From the NCBI RefSeq assembly GCF_002964575.1, contig NZ_POQQ01000046.1, positions 1 to 64,000 of the forward strand: DNA of 64,000 nt, in the 5' to 3' direction. The notes under the pieces were generated by a model. It was not told the origin of the DNA. It saw nothing but the letters and a program-made list of their open reading frames with translations, and ran no database searches. The stretch is from Streptococcus suis (GTDB lineage: Bacteria > Bacillota > Bacilli > Lactobacillales > Streptococcaceae). The translations under genes were made by a program, and so were the position numbers. The number at the start of each line of letters is the position of its first letter. Positions within the stretch are counted from its first letter, which is position 1. Below are positions 37,868 through 47,023 of the stretch, piece after piece.

Positions 37868-38608
37868 ATGGAAGTTATCCGTTCAAAATCCAATAATTTA
37901 ATCAAGCAGATTAAGAAATTACAGCAGAAAAAATACCGTCGTTCATCCTACTTAATAGAGGGCTGGCATTTATTAGAAGAGGCTTTGGCTGCTGGTGCAA
38001 GGATTGAACACATTTTGGTAGTAGAAGAGCATGTGGACAGGGTTGCCCAGTTGGAAAAGGTGACTGTGGTTAGTCCAGAAATCATGCAGGACTTGGCTGA
38101 TTCCAAGTCACCTCAAGGAGTAGTAGCCCAACTGGCTCTGCCTAGTCAGGAACTCCCTGACCAGCTAGCAGGTAAATATCTGGTCTTGGAAGATGTGCAG
38201 GATCCAGGAAATGTGGGGACCATCATTCGAACGGCTGATGCGGCAGGTTTTGAGGGTGTATTTCTGACCGATAAGTCAGCTGATATTTACAATATGAAGG
38301 TTCTTCGTTCTATGCAGGGGAGTCACTTTCATTTGCCAATTTATCGCCTGCCAATCGGAGATATTTTCTCTACCTTAAAACACCATCAGGTGGAGATTTT
38401 GGCAACGACCCTATCTAGTCAGTCTGTAGATTATAGGCAGGTAGCACCAGGGGCTAGCTTTGCACTTGTGATGGGAAATGAAGGTCAGGGGATTTCGGAT
38501 TTTGTGGCTGAGGAAGCCAATCAGCTGGTTCACATCACCATGCCTGGTCAGGCAGAGAGTTTGAATGTTGCCATTGCAGCAGGAATTTTAGTCTTTAGCT
38601 TTATTTAA
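37868..38608 (+). CDS. TrmH (SpoU) family RNA 2'-O-methyltransferase
   Basis: The 246-residue protein has a SpoU substrate-binding N-terminus (KIKKLQQKKYRRSSYLIEGWHLLEEAL). The knotted SAM-binding domain has motif 1 DPGNVGTIIRTADAAGF, motif 2 ALVMGNEGQGIS, and motif 3 ITMPGQAESLNVAIAAGI. It should methylate a ribose of rRNA or tRNA; the exact site is unknown. Starts at 37868 after GAGGAAATT. Divergent from acyP, with a TTGACA and a TATA-rich -10 in between. Confidence 0.92.
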   Translation: MEVIRSKSNNLIKQIKKLQQKKYRRSSYLIEGWHLLEEALAAGARIEHILVVEEHVDRVAQLEKVTVVSPEIMQDLADSKSPQGVVAQLALPSQELPDQLAGKYLVLEDVQDPGNVGTIIRTADAAGFEGVFLTDKSADIYNMKVLRSMQGSHFHLPIYRLPIGDIFSTLKHHQVEILATTLSSQSVDYRQVAPGASFALVMGNEGQGISDFVAEEANQLVHITMPGQAESLNVAIAAGILVFSFI

Positions 38609-38656
38609 GCCAAGAAGCATAAACTGTGTTATAATAACAAAACGAGGTTTACATCT

Positions 38657-39139
38657 ATGGGTGCTTATAAAAAAGATAAAGAATATATGGCTTATGTCGG
38701 TCACTTGATTGACACTAAAAAGGTGCAGAAGTTGGCGGACATTCCCCACCACTATCATTCGACACGCTTGGAACATTCGATCAATGTTTCCTACACCAGC
38801 TATAAAATCGCTAAAAAATTTGGCTGGGATGCCAAGTCGACTGCTCGAGGTGGTCTTCTACACGACCTTTTCTTCTATGACTGGCGTGAAACCAAATTTA
38901 ACAAAAGTCATGCCTGGGTCCATCCGCGGATTGCCAAGCGCAATGCAGAAAAATTGACCAAACTCAATAAGGTAGAAGAAGATATTATTGTCAAGCATAT
39001 GTTTGGTGCAACCATTGCTCCGCCACGTTATAAGGAATCATGGATTGTGACCTGCGTAGACAAGTATTGGGCAGTACGTGAGTTTACCCTGCCCTTGCAA
39101 TATAAATGGAAAAATCGAAAGATCCTACGTTTTCAGTAG
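38657..39139 (+). CDS. HD-domain phosphohydrolase-like protein
   Basis: The 160-residue protein has the HD-domain pattern: HSTRLEHSINVSY (first His near 35-40), GGLLHDLFFYDW (HD near 69-70), VKHMFG and the later Asp in CVDKYWA. Such proteins often hydrolyse nucleotides or phosphoesters with a metal. The substrate is unknown. It lies 48 bp after the TrmH gene and 20 bp before the BI-1 gene, likely as an operon. Confidence 0.85.
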   Translation: MGAYKKDKEYMAYVGHLIDTKKVQKLADIPHHYHSTRLEHSINVSYTSYKIAKKFGWDAKSTARGGLLHDLFFYDWRETKFNKSHAWVHPRIAKRNAEKLTKLNKVEEDIIVKHMFGATIAPPRYKESWIVTCVDKYWAVREFTLPLQYKWKNRKILRFQ

Positions 39140-39158
39140 GATGTAAAAGGAGAAGCAT

Positions 39159-39860
39159 ATGAATAACGATTCATTTATTATCAATCAGGTGGATAATACC
39201 GCCCTCAACCGTTTCTTTGGTAAGATTTATGGTGTTGTTGCTATGGGGATTGGCTTGTCAGCCCTTGTTTCCTTCTTGGCCGTTACCGTCTTCCAGCAGC
39301 TGCTTTATGCCTTGCTTAGTGCCGGTTCCATTGTGATGATGTTGGTCATGTTGGGACAGATTGCCTTGGTGGTTTCAGCTTCTACTATGGCAGCTAAAAA
39401 TAGCCCTATGGCCTTGCCAATCTTCTTGGCTTACTCGGTTACCAACGGCTTGACCATCAGCATGGTCTTGATGTTCTACACAACTGAGACGGTTGCCTTG
39501 GCCTTCCTATCAGCTGCTCTGATGTTTGCCATTATGGCAGTCATCGGTATGACAACCAAGAAAAATCTTTCTGGTATGGCCCAAGCGCTGCGCGCAGCCC
39601 TCTGGGGAATTATGATTGCTAGTGTCATCAATATCTTCCTTCGCAGCTCAGGGATTAGCTTTGCTATGTCTATCGTATCTGTCCTTGTTTTCTCAGGTTT
39701 GATTGCCTATGACAACCAACGTATCCGCGACGTTTTCGAACAGACAGGCGGCAATGTGCAAAATGGTTGGGTAGTGTCAATGGCCCTTCAACTCTACCTT
39801 GACTTTGTCAACCTCTTCCTTAACTTGCTTCGCATTTTTGGAATGATGAACAGAGATTAG
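39159..39860 (+). CDS. Bax inhibitor-1/YccA family membrane protein
   Basis: The 233-residue protein has seven hydrophobic helices and the family regions FFGKIYGVVAMGIGLSALVSF, LTISMVLMFYT, and the C-terminal GLIAYDNQRIRDVFEQ...ALQLYLDFVNLFLNLLRIFG. The aspartates in the last helices form the pH-sensitive calcium leak of BI-1 homologues such as B. subtilis YetJ. Function in streptococci is not established. Start follows AAAGGAGAAGCAT. Confidence 0.9.
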   Translation: MNNDSFIINQVDNTALNRFFGKIYGVVAMGIGLSALVSFLAVTVFQQLLYALLSAGSIVMMLVMLGQIALVVSASTMAAKNSPMALPIFLAYSVTNGLTISMVLMFYTTETVALAFLSAALMFAIMAVIGMTTKKNLSGMAQALRAALWGIMIASVINIFLRSSGISFAMSIVSVLVFSGLIAYDNQRIRDVFEQTGGNVQNGWVVSMALQLYLDFVNLFLNLLRIFGMMNRD

Positions 39861-39875
39861 TAGAATAGCGATGAT

Positions 39876-39914
39876 AAAAAAACTCAGAAGTTTTTGGACT
39901 TCTGAATTTTTTTG
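39876..39914. terminator. Bidirectional terminator between BI-1 gene and manA
   Basis: AAAACTCAGAAGT / ACTTCTGAATTTT with a 6-base loop, flanked by A and T runs. Confidence 0.8.
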
Positions 39915-39915
39915 C

Positions 39916-40866
39916 TTACTTTGTGTCATTAGCATGGCTGGCGATGATCTCCATTTGACCAGTGAGGGTCCAGTCAGTTACATCCGCAGGTAGGATAAAG
40001 TGGCTTCCTTTTTGAAGTGGGTAGCTTGTTTCGCCGACTTGGATGGCACCTTGACCGTCAATAACACTGACGAGCAGGTAAGGAACGGTTTGCTCCATCT
40101 GGATTTCTCCCTTGGTCTGCCACTTATAGACTGTGAAGAAGGGATTTGATACCAGGAGGGTGGTGTCCAGCTTGCCTACTTTGAGTTGAGCAGGTGTTGA
40201 ATTAGCTACAGGACCGATGGTCAAGACATCAATCGATTTTTCAATATGAAGTTCACGGAGATTACCTTCATCATCACGGCGGTCAAAGTCATAAACACGG
40301 TAGGTCGTGTCGCTAGACTGCTGGGTTTCTAAAATCATGATTCCCTTACCGATGGCGTGCATGGTGCCGCTAGGGACGAAGAAGAAGTCGCCTTTTTTAA
40401 CGGGTACATGGGTCAAGAGCTTGTCCCAATCTCCAGCTTGGATTTGCTGGCGGAGTTCTTCTTTGGATTGGGCATTGTGACCGTAGATAATCTCAGCCCC
40501 TTCTTCGGCTTCCAAGATATACCAACATTCTGTCTTGCCAAGTTCGCCTTCGTGAGCCAAGCCATAGTTGTCATCAGGATGGACTTGGACACTGAGCCAG
40601 TCTTCTGCATCCAGGATTTTTGTTAGGAGAGGAAAGACTTCATCTTTTGGATTGCCAAATAAATGCTTTTCATTTGTGTAGAGATCATCTAGTCCTCTGC
40701 CCTTGTAGCGACCGTTTGAAACGGTGGTAACCCCATTTGGATGGGCAGAAATAGCCCAGCACTCGCCAGTTTTATCGCTTGGGATGTCATAGTTGTAATT
40801 GGTTTTCAGGCGATTGCCACCCCAAATTTTTTCATGCATGACAGGTGTGAGGAATAATGGTTCCAT
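39916..40866 (-). CDS. manA: Mannose-6-phosphate isomerase, class I
   Basis: ManA interconverts mannose-6-phosphate and fructose-6-phosphate. The 316-residue enzyme is of the short Firmicutes type. It has the start MEPLFLTPVMHEKIWGGNRL, the zinc-site region VQVHPDDNYGLAHEGELGKTECWY, and FVPSGTMHAIGKGIMILETQQSSDTTYRVYDFDRRD. The start follows AAGGAGAAGATC. It is a single gene with a terminator shared with BI-1. Confidence 0.95.
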   Translation of the reverse strand: MEPLFLTPVMHEKIWGGNRLKTNYNYDIPSDKTGECWAISAHPNGVTTVSNGRYKGRGLDDLYTNEKHLFGNPKDEVFPLLTKILDAEDWLSVQVHPDDNYGLAHEGELGKTECWYILEAEEGAEIIYGHNAQSKEELRQQIQAGDWDKLLTHVPVKKGDFFFVPSGTMHAIGKGIMILETQQSSDTTYRVYDFDRRDDEGNLRELHIEKSIDVLTIGPVANSTPAQLKVGKLDTTLLVSNPFFTVYKWQTKGEIQMEQTVPYLLVSVIDGQGAIQVGETSYPLQKGSHFILPADVTDWTLTGQMEIIASHANDTK

Positions 40867-41030
40867 GATCTTCTCCTTATTGTTGACTTTCTATGACTAG
40901 TATAACAGATTATGGAAGAATTTTGTAGTGGGACAGAAAGGTAGGTCTTACTTGATTATAAGCTTGTCTGCTTGGCAGGCTCTATTATGAGGAAAAGGGC
41001 TAGTTGTTTTACCCTCCCACCCCTTGCTTG

Positions 41031-41039
41031 TGGTATAAT
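41031..41039 (+). promoter_or_regulatory. hprK operon promoter (extended -10)
   Basis: TGGTATAAT 28 bp upstream of hprK, with no clear -35. Confidence 0.5.
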
Positions 41040-41066
41040 ATACTAAAACCGAAAGAGAGGGAAGAC

Positions 41067-41999
41067 ATGACCGTTTTTGTAAAAGACTTACTTGATAATC
41101 TGCGGATTGAATGTGCCTATAGCACAGAGGAACTGCTCCAAAAAGAGATTACGACTTCCGATATTACCCGGCCTGGTTTGGAAATGACAGGCTACTTTGA
41201 TTATTATTCTCCCGAGCGTATTCAGCTCATGGGGATGAAGGAATGGTCTTATTTGATGGCCATGACAGCCCATAACCGCTACCAAGTGCTATCGCAGATG
41301 TTCCAGCCAGAAACGCCGGTTATTATTGTGGCGCGTGGTTTGGAAATTCCAGAGGAGATGTACCGAGCGGCGAAAGAAAAGAAGATTGCCATCTGTCGCA
41401 GTAAGACAGCGACCAGCCGTCTGTCAGGAGAATTGTCCTCCTATCTGGACAGCCGATTGGCCCAACGGACCAGCGTTCACGGTGTCTTGATGGACATCTA
41501 CGGCATGGGTGTTCTTATCCAAGGGGATTCTGGTATCGGTAAGAGCGAAACGGGTCTGGAGTTGGTCAAGCGTGGTCACCGTCTGGTTGCGGATGACCGT
41601 GTGGATGTCTATGCCAAGGATGATGTGACCCTCTGGGGTGAGCCAGCAGAAATTCTGCGCCACCTATTAGAAATCCGTGGTGTAGGGATTATCGACATCA
41701 TGAGTTTGTATGGTGCTAGCGCGGTTAAGGATTCTTCAGAGGTCCAGTTGGCTGTTTACCTAGAAAACTATGAAACAGGTAAGGTCTTTGACCGTCTGGG
41801 GAATTCTGGTGATACCATTGAAATTGCAGGTATTTCGATTCCACAAATCCGCATCCCTGTTAAGACTGGTCGTAACATTTCGGTAGTAATTGAAGCAGCC
41901 GCTATGAACTACCGTGCCAAACAGATGGGTTATGATGCAACCAAGATTTTCGAGGAACGTCTAGGCAAGCTTATCCAGCAGAATAAGGAAGAGGTCTAG
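41067..41999 (+). CDS. hprK: HPr kinase/phosphorylase
   Basis: HprK phosphorylates HPr on Ser46 when glycolytic intermediates are high and removes the phosphate when phosphate is high. HPr-Ser-P with CcpA then represses sugar genes such as scr. The 310-residue protein has the N-terminal domain, the P-loop [19 protein letters not shown] (153-171) and the C-terminal signature [19 protein letters not shown]. The start at 41067 follows GAGAGGGAAGAC. It overlaps lgt by one base gap (TAGTATG), showing tight coupling. Confidence 0.96.
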   Translation: MTVFVKDLLDNLRIECAYSTEELLQKEITTSDITRPGLEMTGYFDYYSPERIQLMGMKEWSYLMAMTAHNRYQVLSQMFQPETPVIIVARGLEIPEEMYRAAKEKKIAICRSKTATSRLSGELSSYLDSRLAQRTSVHGVLMDIYGMGVLIQGDSGIGKSETGLELVKRGHRLVADDRVDVYAKDDVTLWGEPAEILRHLLEIRGVGIIDIMSLYGASAVKDSSEVQLAVYLENYETGKVFDRLGNSGDTIEIAGISIPQIRIPVKTGRNISVVIEAAAMNYRAKQMGYDATKIFEERLGKLIQQNKEEV

Positions 42000-42000
42000 T

Positions 42001-42777
42001 ATGGATCCGATAGCGATTAGATTAGGTCCTTTAGAAATTCGCTGGTATGCCATCTGTATCTTGCTAGGCTTGGTAGTGGGTGTTTACTTGGCGACCAAGG
42101 AAGCGCCGCGCAAGAAGATTTTGCAGGATGATATTTTGGATTTTATCTTGCTAGCCTTTCCGCTTTCCATTATCGGAGCCAGAATATATTATGTCGCTTT
42201 TTCATGGAGCGAGTACAAGGATAATCTCTTATCTGTCTTTGCTATCTGGAATGGTGGAATTGCTATCTATGGTGGTTTGATAACAGGGGCAATCGTACTC
42301 TATTTCTTTACTCGGCACCGTTTCATCCATACGCTGGACTTTCTGGATGTGGTGGCACCTTCTGTCATGATTGCGCAAGCCATTGGGCGTTGGGGAAATT
42401 TCTTTAACCAGGAGGCCTATGGTAAGGCTGTGGACAGCTTGAACTACCTACCAGCCTTTATTCGAGACCAGATGTATATTGATGGCGCCTACCGTCAACC
42501 CACCTTCTTGTTTGAAAGTCTGTGGAATTTGCTTGGTTTTGGCTTGATTTGTGTCTTACGCAGAAGGCCAAACCTGCTTAAACAAGGTGAAATCACAGCC
42601 TTTTACCTGATTTGGTATGGTTTTGGTCGCCTCTTGATAGAAGGCCTGCGGACAGATAGCCTCATGTTCTTGGGAATCCGTATTTCCCAATGGCTATCTG
42701 GCATTCTTATCTTAGTTGGTATCAGCATGGTTGTGGTGCGGAGAAGACAATCGTCTATTCCATTTTATCAATCCTAA
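42001..42777 (+). CDS. lgt: Prolipoprotein diacylglyceryl transferase
   Basis: Lgt adds diacylglyceryl to the Cys of lipobox signals on the outer membrane leaflet side of the cytoplasmic membrane. The 258-residue polytopic protein has the conserved start ([22 protein letters not shown]), the HDFLD-like [30 protein letters not shown] with the Lgt signature (about 115-142), and [33 protein letters not shown]. It is the second gene of the hprK operon. Confidence 0.96.
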   Translation: MDPIAIRLGPLEIRWYAICILLGLVVGVYLATKEAPRKKILQDDILDFILLAFPLSIIGARIYYVAFSWSEYKDNLLSVFAIWNGGIAIYGGLITGAIVLYFFTRHRFIHTLDFLDVVAPSVMIAQAIGRWGNFFNQEAYGKAVDSLNYLPAFIRDQMYIDGAYRQPTFLFESLWNLLGFGLICVLRRRPNLLKQGEITAFYLIWYGFGRLLIEGLRTDSLMFLGIRISQWLSGILILVGISMVVVRRRQSSIPFYQS

Positions 42778-42787
42778 AGGAGAATAT

Positions 42788-43201
42788 ATGATTATTGAAA
42801 TTTCAGTCTTGATTATTGCCTTGTCCATCGCGGCTGTGGCAGTTTACATTGTTTTGCTCTTGAAAAAATTGGGAACGGTGACGGATGAAGCCCAGCAAAC
42901 TCTCAAGGTCTTGACCAGTGACATCAATGTGACCCTCTATCAGACCAACGAACTCTTGGCAAAAACAAATGTCTTGGTGGAAGATGTCAATGGGAAGGTT
43001 TCAACCTTGGATCCCTTGTTTGTTGCAGTGGCGGATCTATCCACATCTGTGTCTGACTTGAATGCTTCGGCGCGTGATTTGACGGTCAAAGCCAAGTCGG
43101 CAGGTGCCAATACGGTAAAAGCTGGCGGAGCCCTCTCTGCCTTGTCAACTATCTCATCTCTCTTAGGTAAGAAAGGAGAAAAAAATGGTAAAAAAATCTA
43201 G
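42788..43201 (+). CDS. DUF948 membrane protein
   Basis: The 137-residue protein has one N-terminal membrane helix (about 2-25), then a heptad-rich cytoplasmic or outer region (TVTDEAQQTLKVLTSDINVTLYQTNELLAKTNVLVEDVN) as in DUF948, and a Gly/Ala/Lys-rich end. Start at 42788 follows AAAGGAGAATAT. It overlaps the next gene by 17 bases. The pair DUF948-YtxH behind hprK-lgt is conserved in streptococci from memory; its role is unknown, possibly envelope stress. Confidence 0.85.
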   Translation: MIIEISVLIIALSIAAVAVYIVLLLKKLGTVTDEAQQTLKVLTSDINVTLYQTNELLAKTNVLVEDVNGKVSTLDPLFVAVADLSTSVSDLNASARDLTVKAKSAGANTVKAGGALSALSTISSLLGKKGEKNGKKI

Positions 43202-43718
43202 TGTCTTAACCAGTCTCTTATTGGGTGTGGCTGGTGGTGCTGCCGCAGCAGCCTTCCTAGCAAGCAAGACCGGGCAGGCGGTTAAGGAAAAAGTCCTTAA
43301 CTTTGCCAATGACTACAAGGAAAACCATGAGGAAATCAATGCGGATTTGGTCAGCAAGGCTCAGGACTTGGGCAAGCAAGCCTCAGAGCGTTTTACAGAA
43401 GTCAAAACTCAGTTGGAAACTGGGGAATTGACAGTGGAAGATTTGGTCAAGTCAGGTAAGGAAAAATCTGTTGAAACCTTCGAGCAAATCAAGGAAAAAA
43501 TCGCAGAACAAAACCTGTCAACGGCTGATATCTTGGAAGCTATCAAGGCTAAGACAGTCAAGGCACCGACTGTAGAGCTTTCTGAAGACGAGGTTGAGGA
43601 TGCTGTGGTGGTGTCTGAGGATATTGAAATTGATATCGAAGATGTTCAAACTGAAGTGGTATCAGAAACTGTTTCAGAAGTAACAAGCGAAACTGCTTCA
43701 GAAACAGGTAAAGCATAA
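43185..43718 (+). CDS. YtxH-domain general-stress-like protein
   Basis: The 177-residue protein starts with a short hydrophobic GA-rich segment (VLTSLLLGVAGGAAAAAFLASKTGQAVKEKV), the YtxH motif. A long acidic and lysine-rich amphipathic helical region follows, and it ends with a Glu/Val/Ser/Thr-rich tail (DIEIDIEDVQTEVVSETVSEV). YtxH-type proteins are stress-linked in Bacillus. The last gene of the hprK operon, followed by a terminator. Confidence 0.82.
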   Translation: MVKKSSVLTSLLLGVAGGAAAAAFLASKTGQAVKEKVLNFANDYKENHEEINADLVSKAQDLGKQASERFTEVKTQLETGELTVEDLVKSGKEKSVETFEQIKEKIAEQNLSTADILEAIKAKTVKAPTVELSEDEVEDAVVVSEDIEIDIEDVQTEVVSETVSEVTSETASETGKA

Positions 43719-43764
43719 AAAATGGCTCGTTATCAACTGTAATGGGTTGATGTTAGCTACACCT

Positions 43765-43793
43765 AGAGAGGATTTATTGATCCTCTCTTTTTT
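43765..43793 (+). terminator. hprK operon terminator
   Basis: AGAGAGGAT / ATCCTCTCT with a 6-base loop, then TTTTT. Confidence 0.85.
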
Positions 43794-43808
43794 AATGTTG
43801 AAGGTGCT

Positions 43809-43847
43809 TTGTATATTTATACAATTTTTGAAAGAATATGGTACAAT
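43809..43847 (+). promoter_or_regulatory. Aminotransferase promoter with overlapping palindrome
   Basis: A perfect inverted repeat TTGTATA-TT-TATACAA (43809-43824) covers the -35 position of an extended -10 promoter (TGGTACAAT; TACAAT at 43842-43847, 17 bases away). It is a good operator candidate. Confidence 0.6.
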
Positions 43848-43878
43848 AAGGGCAGAATAAATAAAAGTAGGAAGTCTT

Positions 43879-45003
43879 ATGAAATTACCACGTTTTGGCG
43901 TTGAGGAATGGCTAAATGTCCATGAAAACAACGCCATCTATGACATTGCAGGAGTATCCATTTCTGCCTTAACCTTAGAAGAATTGTTTGCCTTGTCGGG
44001 CACCAATCCTGAGGATTTTTATGAGAAATTGCAGGGCACCAAGCTCAACTATGGATGGATAGAGGGTTCGCCAGCATTTAAAGAGGCTGTCAGCCAGCTC
44101 TACGAACAGGTCAGTCCTGAACAAATTCTCCAGACCAATGGGGCAACAGGGGCCAACTTGTTAGTTCTTTATAGTTTGATTGAGCCAGGGGACCATGTCA
44201 TTTCTCTTTATCCGACCTACCAACAACTCTACGATATTCCAAAGTCCTTGGGAGCGGAAGTGGATTTGTGGCAGATTGAGGAGGAAAATGGCTGGTTGCC
44301 AGACTTGGAAAAACTGCGTCAGCTCATTCGTCCTAACACTAAGATGATTTGCATCAACAATGCCAATAATCCAACTGGTGCTGTCATGGATAGGACCTAT
44401 TTGGAAGAATTGGCGGAAATTGCTGGTGAAGTTGGGGCTTACATTCTATCGGATGAAGTCTATCGTTCCTTTTCTGAGCTGGATGTGCCATCCATTATAG
44501 AAGTCTATGACAAGGGGATTGCTGTCAATAGCTTATCCAAGACCTACTCCTTGCCTGGTATTCGTGTGGGTTGGGTGGCTGCCAATCATCAAGTGACAGA
44601 TATATTGAGAGATTATCGGGATTACACCATGATTTGTGCAGGTGTCTTTGATGATATGGTGGCTCAATTGGCCTTGGCCCATTATCAAGAAATTCTAGAA
44701 CGAAATCGACGCATTTTAGAAGGAAATCTAGCAATTCTGGACCAATGGATTGAGAATGAACCCCTCGTTTCCTATATTCGTCCAGCGGTTGTTTCTACCA
44801 GCTTTGTCAAGATTGCAGTGGATATGCCCATGGAAGATTTTTGCTTGCAACTTCTGCAGGAATACGGTGTTCTTCTGGTTCCAGGCAATCGGTTTGATCG
44901 TGATGGCTATGTCCGTCTAGGTTTTGCCTGTGAACAAGAAACTCTAATCAAAGGATTAGAAAAACTATCCCAATTTTTAAGAAGATTTGATAAAGAAAAC
45001 TAG
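43879..45003 (+). CDS. PLP-dependent aminotransferase, class I/II
   Basis: The 374-residue fold-type I enzyme has the PLP-binding landmarks: TNGATGANLLVLYSLIEPGDHV, NNANNPTGAVM (Asn that contacts PLP), LSDEVYRSF (Asp), and the Schiff-base Lys in NSLSKTYSLPGIRVGW (about 219). The substrate cannot be told; this streptococcal group is annotated only as aminotransferase. The gene is a single unit with its own promoter, palindrome and terminator. Confidence 0.88.
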   Translation: MKLPRFGVEEWLNVHENNAIYDIAGVSISALTLEELFALSGTNPEDFYEKLQGTKLNYGWIEGSPAFKEAVSQLYEQVSPEQILQTNGATGANLLVLYSLIEPGDHVISLYPTYQQLYDIPKSLGAEVDLWQIEEENGWLPDLEKLRQLIRPNTKMICINNANNPTGAVMDRTYLEELAEIAGEVGAYILSDEVYRSFSELDVPSIIEVYDKGIAVNSLSKTYSLPGIRVGWVAANHQVTDILRDYRDYTMICAGVFDDMVAQLALAHYQEILERNRRILEGNLAILDQWIENEPLVSYIRPAVVSTSFVKIAVDMPMEDFCLQLLQEYGVLLVPGNRFDRDGYVRLGFACEQETLIKGLEKLSQFLRRFDKEN

Positions 45004-45034
45004 CTCAGGTGGTTGAGCTAGTTTTCTTTATTTT
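44996..45034. terminator. Bidirectional terminator after the aminotransferase gene
   Basis: AAAACTAGCTCA / TGAGCTAGTTTT around GGTGGT, then TCTTTATTTT. It also serves the minus-strand DUF2974 gene. Confidence 0.8.
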
Positions 45035-46199
45035 CAGTTGTGTTTCTTTGGAATAATTTCCGCCAATCTGGTAGAGAGATTTCAGGGCTTGGAATGGAGG
45101 TGCTAATATTGTCCCTCCAAATTTGGTAGCGGGTGTCAAAGAGTAGCCGAATGAGTTTGTCCATCATTTCCGCCTCTTGAGGAGATAATTCTTTTCTCAA
45201 TCGGTCCATTTCCTGCAATTTCTGTAGAGGATTGACAGTTATGTCACTGAACCGTTCAATCCCAGCTTGGATGAAAATCCCGAAAAAGAGGTCAAAGAAA
45301 TCTTTCAATTCTTCATCAGTTAGGCTAGCAGTCCAAGCTTTTAAAGTCTGGTCGGTTTGAAGGCTGTCGCTAGTTAGGGCAGGGGCTGACTTGAAATCAG
45401 TTCCTTCAATTTCCCAAGAAAATGTGATGTGTTGGAGAAGACCGATGGTGTTGCTCTGAACAATTTGGGCATTTTCAGGTGTTTCCAACATCATTCCCAC
45501 GATGGAATTTTGTGGAATGAGGGGGTAAATCCGATTTTGAATAGCTTGGTAGCCAGGAGCTACCAAATGCTTTTTATGGAGCCCTGGTGCGTCAAAGGGA
45601 TAGACAGCCACAATTCGCTCTTGTAAATCTGAGGACTGCTTACTTGCGGAATAAAGGGCTAAATTACCACCTTTGGAATGCCCTGCGATATAGAAGTTCT
45701 CCTTTTGATTAGACATTATTTTTTCCAAATAATCACTTGCAGAACGCTGGGCAGGAATTTCATCCATATAGGTCATGTGGAAGTCTTCCTTCCAACCGAT
45801 GATAGTGTCATCTGTTCCCCTAAAACAAGTCAGGACAGTCTGTCTGTCCAAGCGGTAGCTAATGGCGGCGAATTGTTGCTCTTGGTCCAACTGATAATCG
45901 TCAACGAAGCCAAATGCCTTGATAGACTTGAAGCGTATGGATTTGGCTAGAAGGGCAAATAAGGCTAGGCGATTTTTGGTCACCATAGAAAAGGGAGGGA
46001 AGTCATTCCGATAAGTTGCTTCAAAATGCTCAGCCAAATGATCCAGTCGGATGCCATTTTCGGTAAAGGAGGTGGGGACGAGCTTGTCGAAAGGCAGGTA
46101 GGAAAGCTCAGTCAGGGCCAAAATGTCCAGTTTGTTTAGGGGCTGGTCGTAAAAACTGTCGTATTGACTGTCTTCTATGTAATTTAATAAATTCGGCAT
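45018..46199 (-). CDS. DUF2974 (Mbeg1-like) protein with alpha/beta-hydrolase motif
   Basis: The 393-residue protein has no signal peptide. It begins with NLLNYIEDSQYDSFYDQPLNKLDILALTELSYLPFD, the DUF2974 pattern. A lipase-like core follows: TVLTCFRGTDDTIIGWKEDFHM, then the nucleophile elbow FYIAGHSKGGNLALYSA (Ser in GHSKGG) and a possible Asp in FDAPGL. It is probably an intracellular esterase or lipase-like enzyme of unknown substrate. It is monocistronic and faces away from the two-component system genes. Confidence 0.85.
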   Translation of the reverse strand: MPNLLNYIEDSQYDSFYDQPLNKLDILALTELSYLPFDKLVPTSFTENGIRLDHLAEHFEATYRNDFPPFSMVTKNRLALFALLAKSIRFKSIKAFGFVDDYQLDQEQQFAAISYRLDRQTVLTCFRGTDDTIIGWKEDFHMTYMDEIPAQRSASDYLEKIMSNQKENFYIAGHSKGGNLALYSASKQSSDLQERIVAVYPFDAPGLHKKHLVAPGYQAIQNRIYPLIPQNSIVGMMLETPENAQIVQSNTIGLLQHITFSWEIEGTDFKSAPALTSDSLQTDQTLKAWTASLTDEELKDFFDLFFGIFIQAGIERFSDITVNPLQKLQEMDRLRKELSPQEAEMMDKLIRLLFDTRYQIWRDNISTSIPSPEISLPDWRKLFQRNTTENKEN

Positions 46200-46296
46200 G
46201 GCAATCCTTTCCTTTTTCTTCTAGTATAGCGAAATATGTGTGGAATGACAAATCTTGGTTGGAGATTTAGAAAAATCCCCCTTTTTTCCTGAATTT

Positions 46297-46318
46297 TAGG
46301 CTATAATATATAGTATAT
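46297..46318 (+). promoter_or_regulatory. Promoter region of the BceRS-like genes
   Basis: GGCTATAATATATAGTATATATG offers a -10 (TATAAT near 46302) without a strong -35. Confidence 0.4.
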
Positions 46319-46339
46319 ATGAAAAAGGGAGAGAGAGCG

Positions 46340-47023
46340 ATGCAGAAAATACTTCTTGTTGAGGATGATAAAACCATTAGCCAACTAGTTGCCAAAAACC
46401 TGATCAATTGGGGCTATCAGGTTCAAGAGGTCAAGGATTTTCAGACGGTTTTGGACCAGATAAGAGATTTTCAGCCCCATTTGATTTTACTGGATATTGG
46501 ACTACCTTTTTTCAATGGCTATTACTGGTGTCAGGAAATTCGCAAGACATCCCGTGTGCCCATTATGTTTCTGTCTTCCCATGACCAGCCCATGGATATT
46601 GTCATGGCGATCAATATGGGAGCAGATGACTATGTGACCAACCCTTTTGAAATGACGGTTCTCCTAGCCAAAATACAGGGGCTTTTGCGGAGAACTTACG
46701 ATTTCGTAGGTGAACAAAGTTTACTCTGGTTTGAAGAGGCTTCCTTAGATTTGAAGACTATGCAGGTGTCTTATGGACAGGCTGTAGAGGAGTTGACACG
46801 AAATGAATTTCAGATATTACGTGTGCTTTTTGAGCATGGCAAGGAAGTGGTTAGTCGTGAGGAGCTGATGAGAGAACTCTGGAACAGCGATATTTTTGTG
46901 GATGACAATACCCTGTCGGTTAACATCGCTCGCCTGCGTAAAAAATTGGCAGAACTGGGCCTGCCAGATTTGATTGCCACCAAGAAAGGAGTGGGCTACG
47001 GCCTGGTGTGGACACATGAATAA
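46340..47023 (+). CDS. OmpR-family response regulator, BceR-like
   Basis: The 227-residue protein has a receiver domain (acidic pocket D9-D10, phospho-acceptor D52 in LLLDIGLPFFNG) and a winged-helix DNA-binding domain (about 130-225; TRNEFQILRVLFEHGKEVVSREELMRELWNSD). The CQEIRKTSRVPIMFLSSHDQPMDIVMAINMGADDY stretch is close to BceR of Bacillus. The normally invariant receiver Lys (KPF) reads N101-P-F, which is unusual. Start at 46340 follows GGGAGAGAGAGCG. It overlaps the kinase gene by 8 bases. It probably activates the ABC genes downstream. Confidence 0.9.
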   Translation: MQKILLVEDDKTISQLVAKNLINWGYQVQEVKDFQTVLDQIRDFQPHLILLDIGLPFFNGYYWCQEIRKTSRVPIMFLSSHDQPMDIVMAINMGADDYVTNPFEMTVLLAKIQGLLRRTYDFVGEQSLLWFEEASLDLKTMQVSYGQAVEELTRNEFQILRVLFEHGKEVVSREELMRELWNSDIFVDDNTLSVNIARLRKKLAELGLPDLIATKKGVGYGLVWTHE

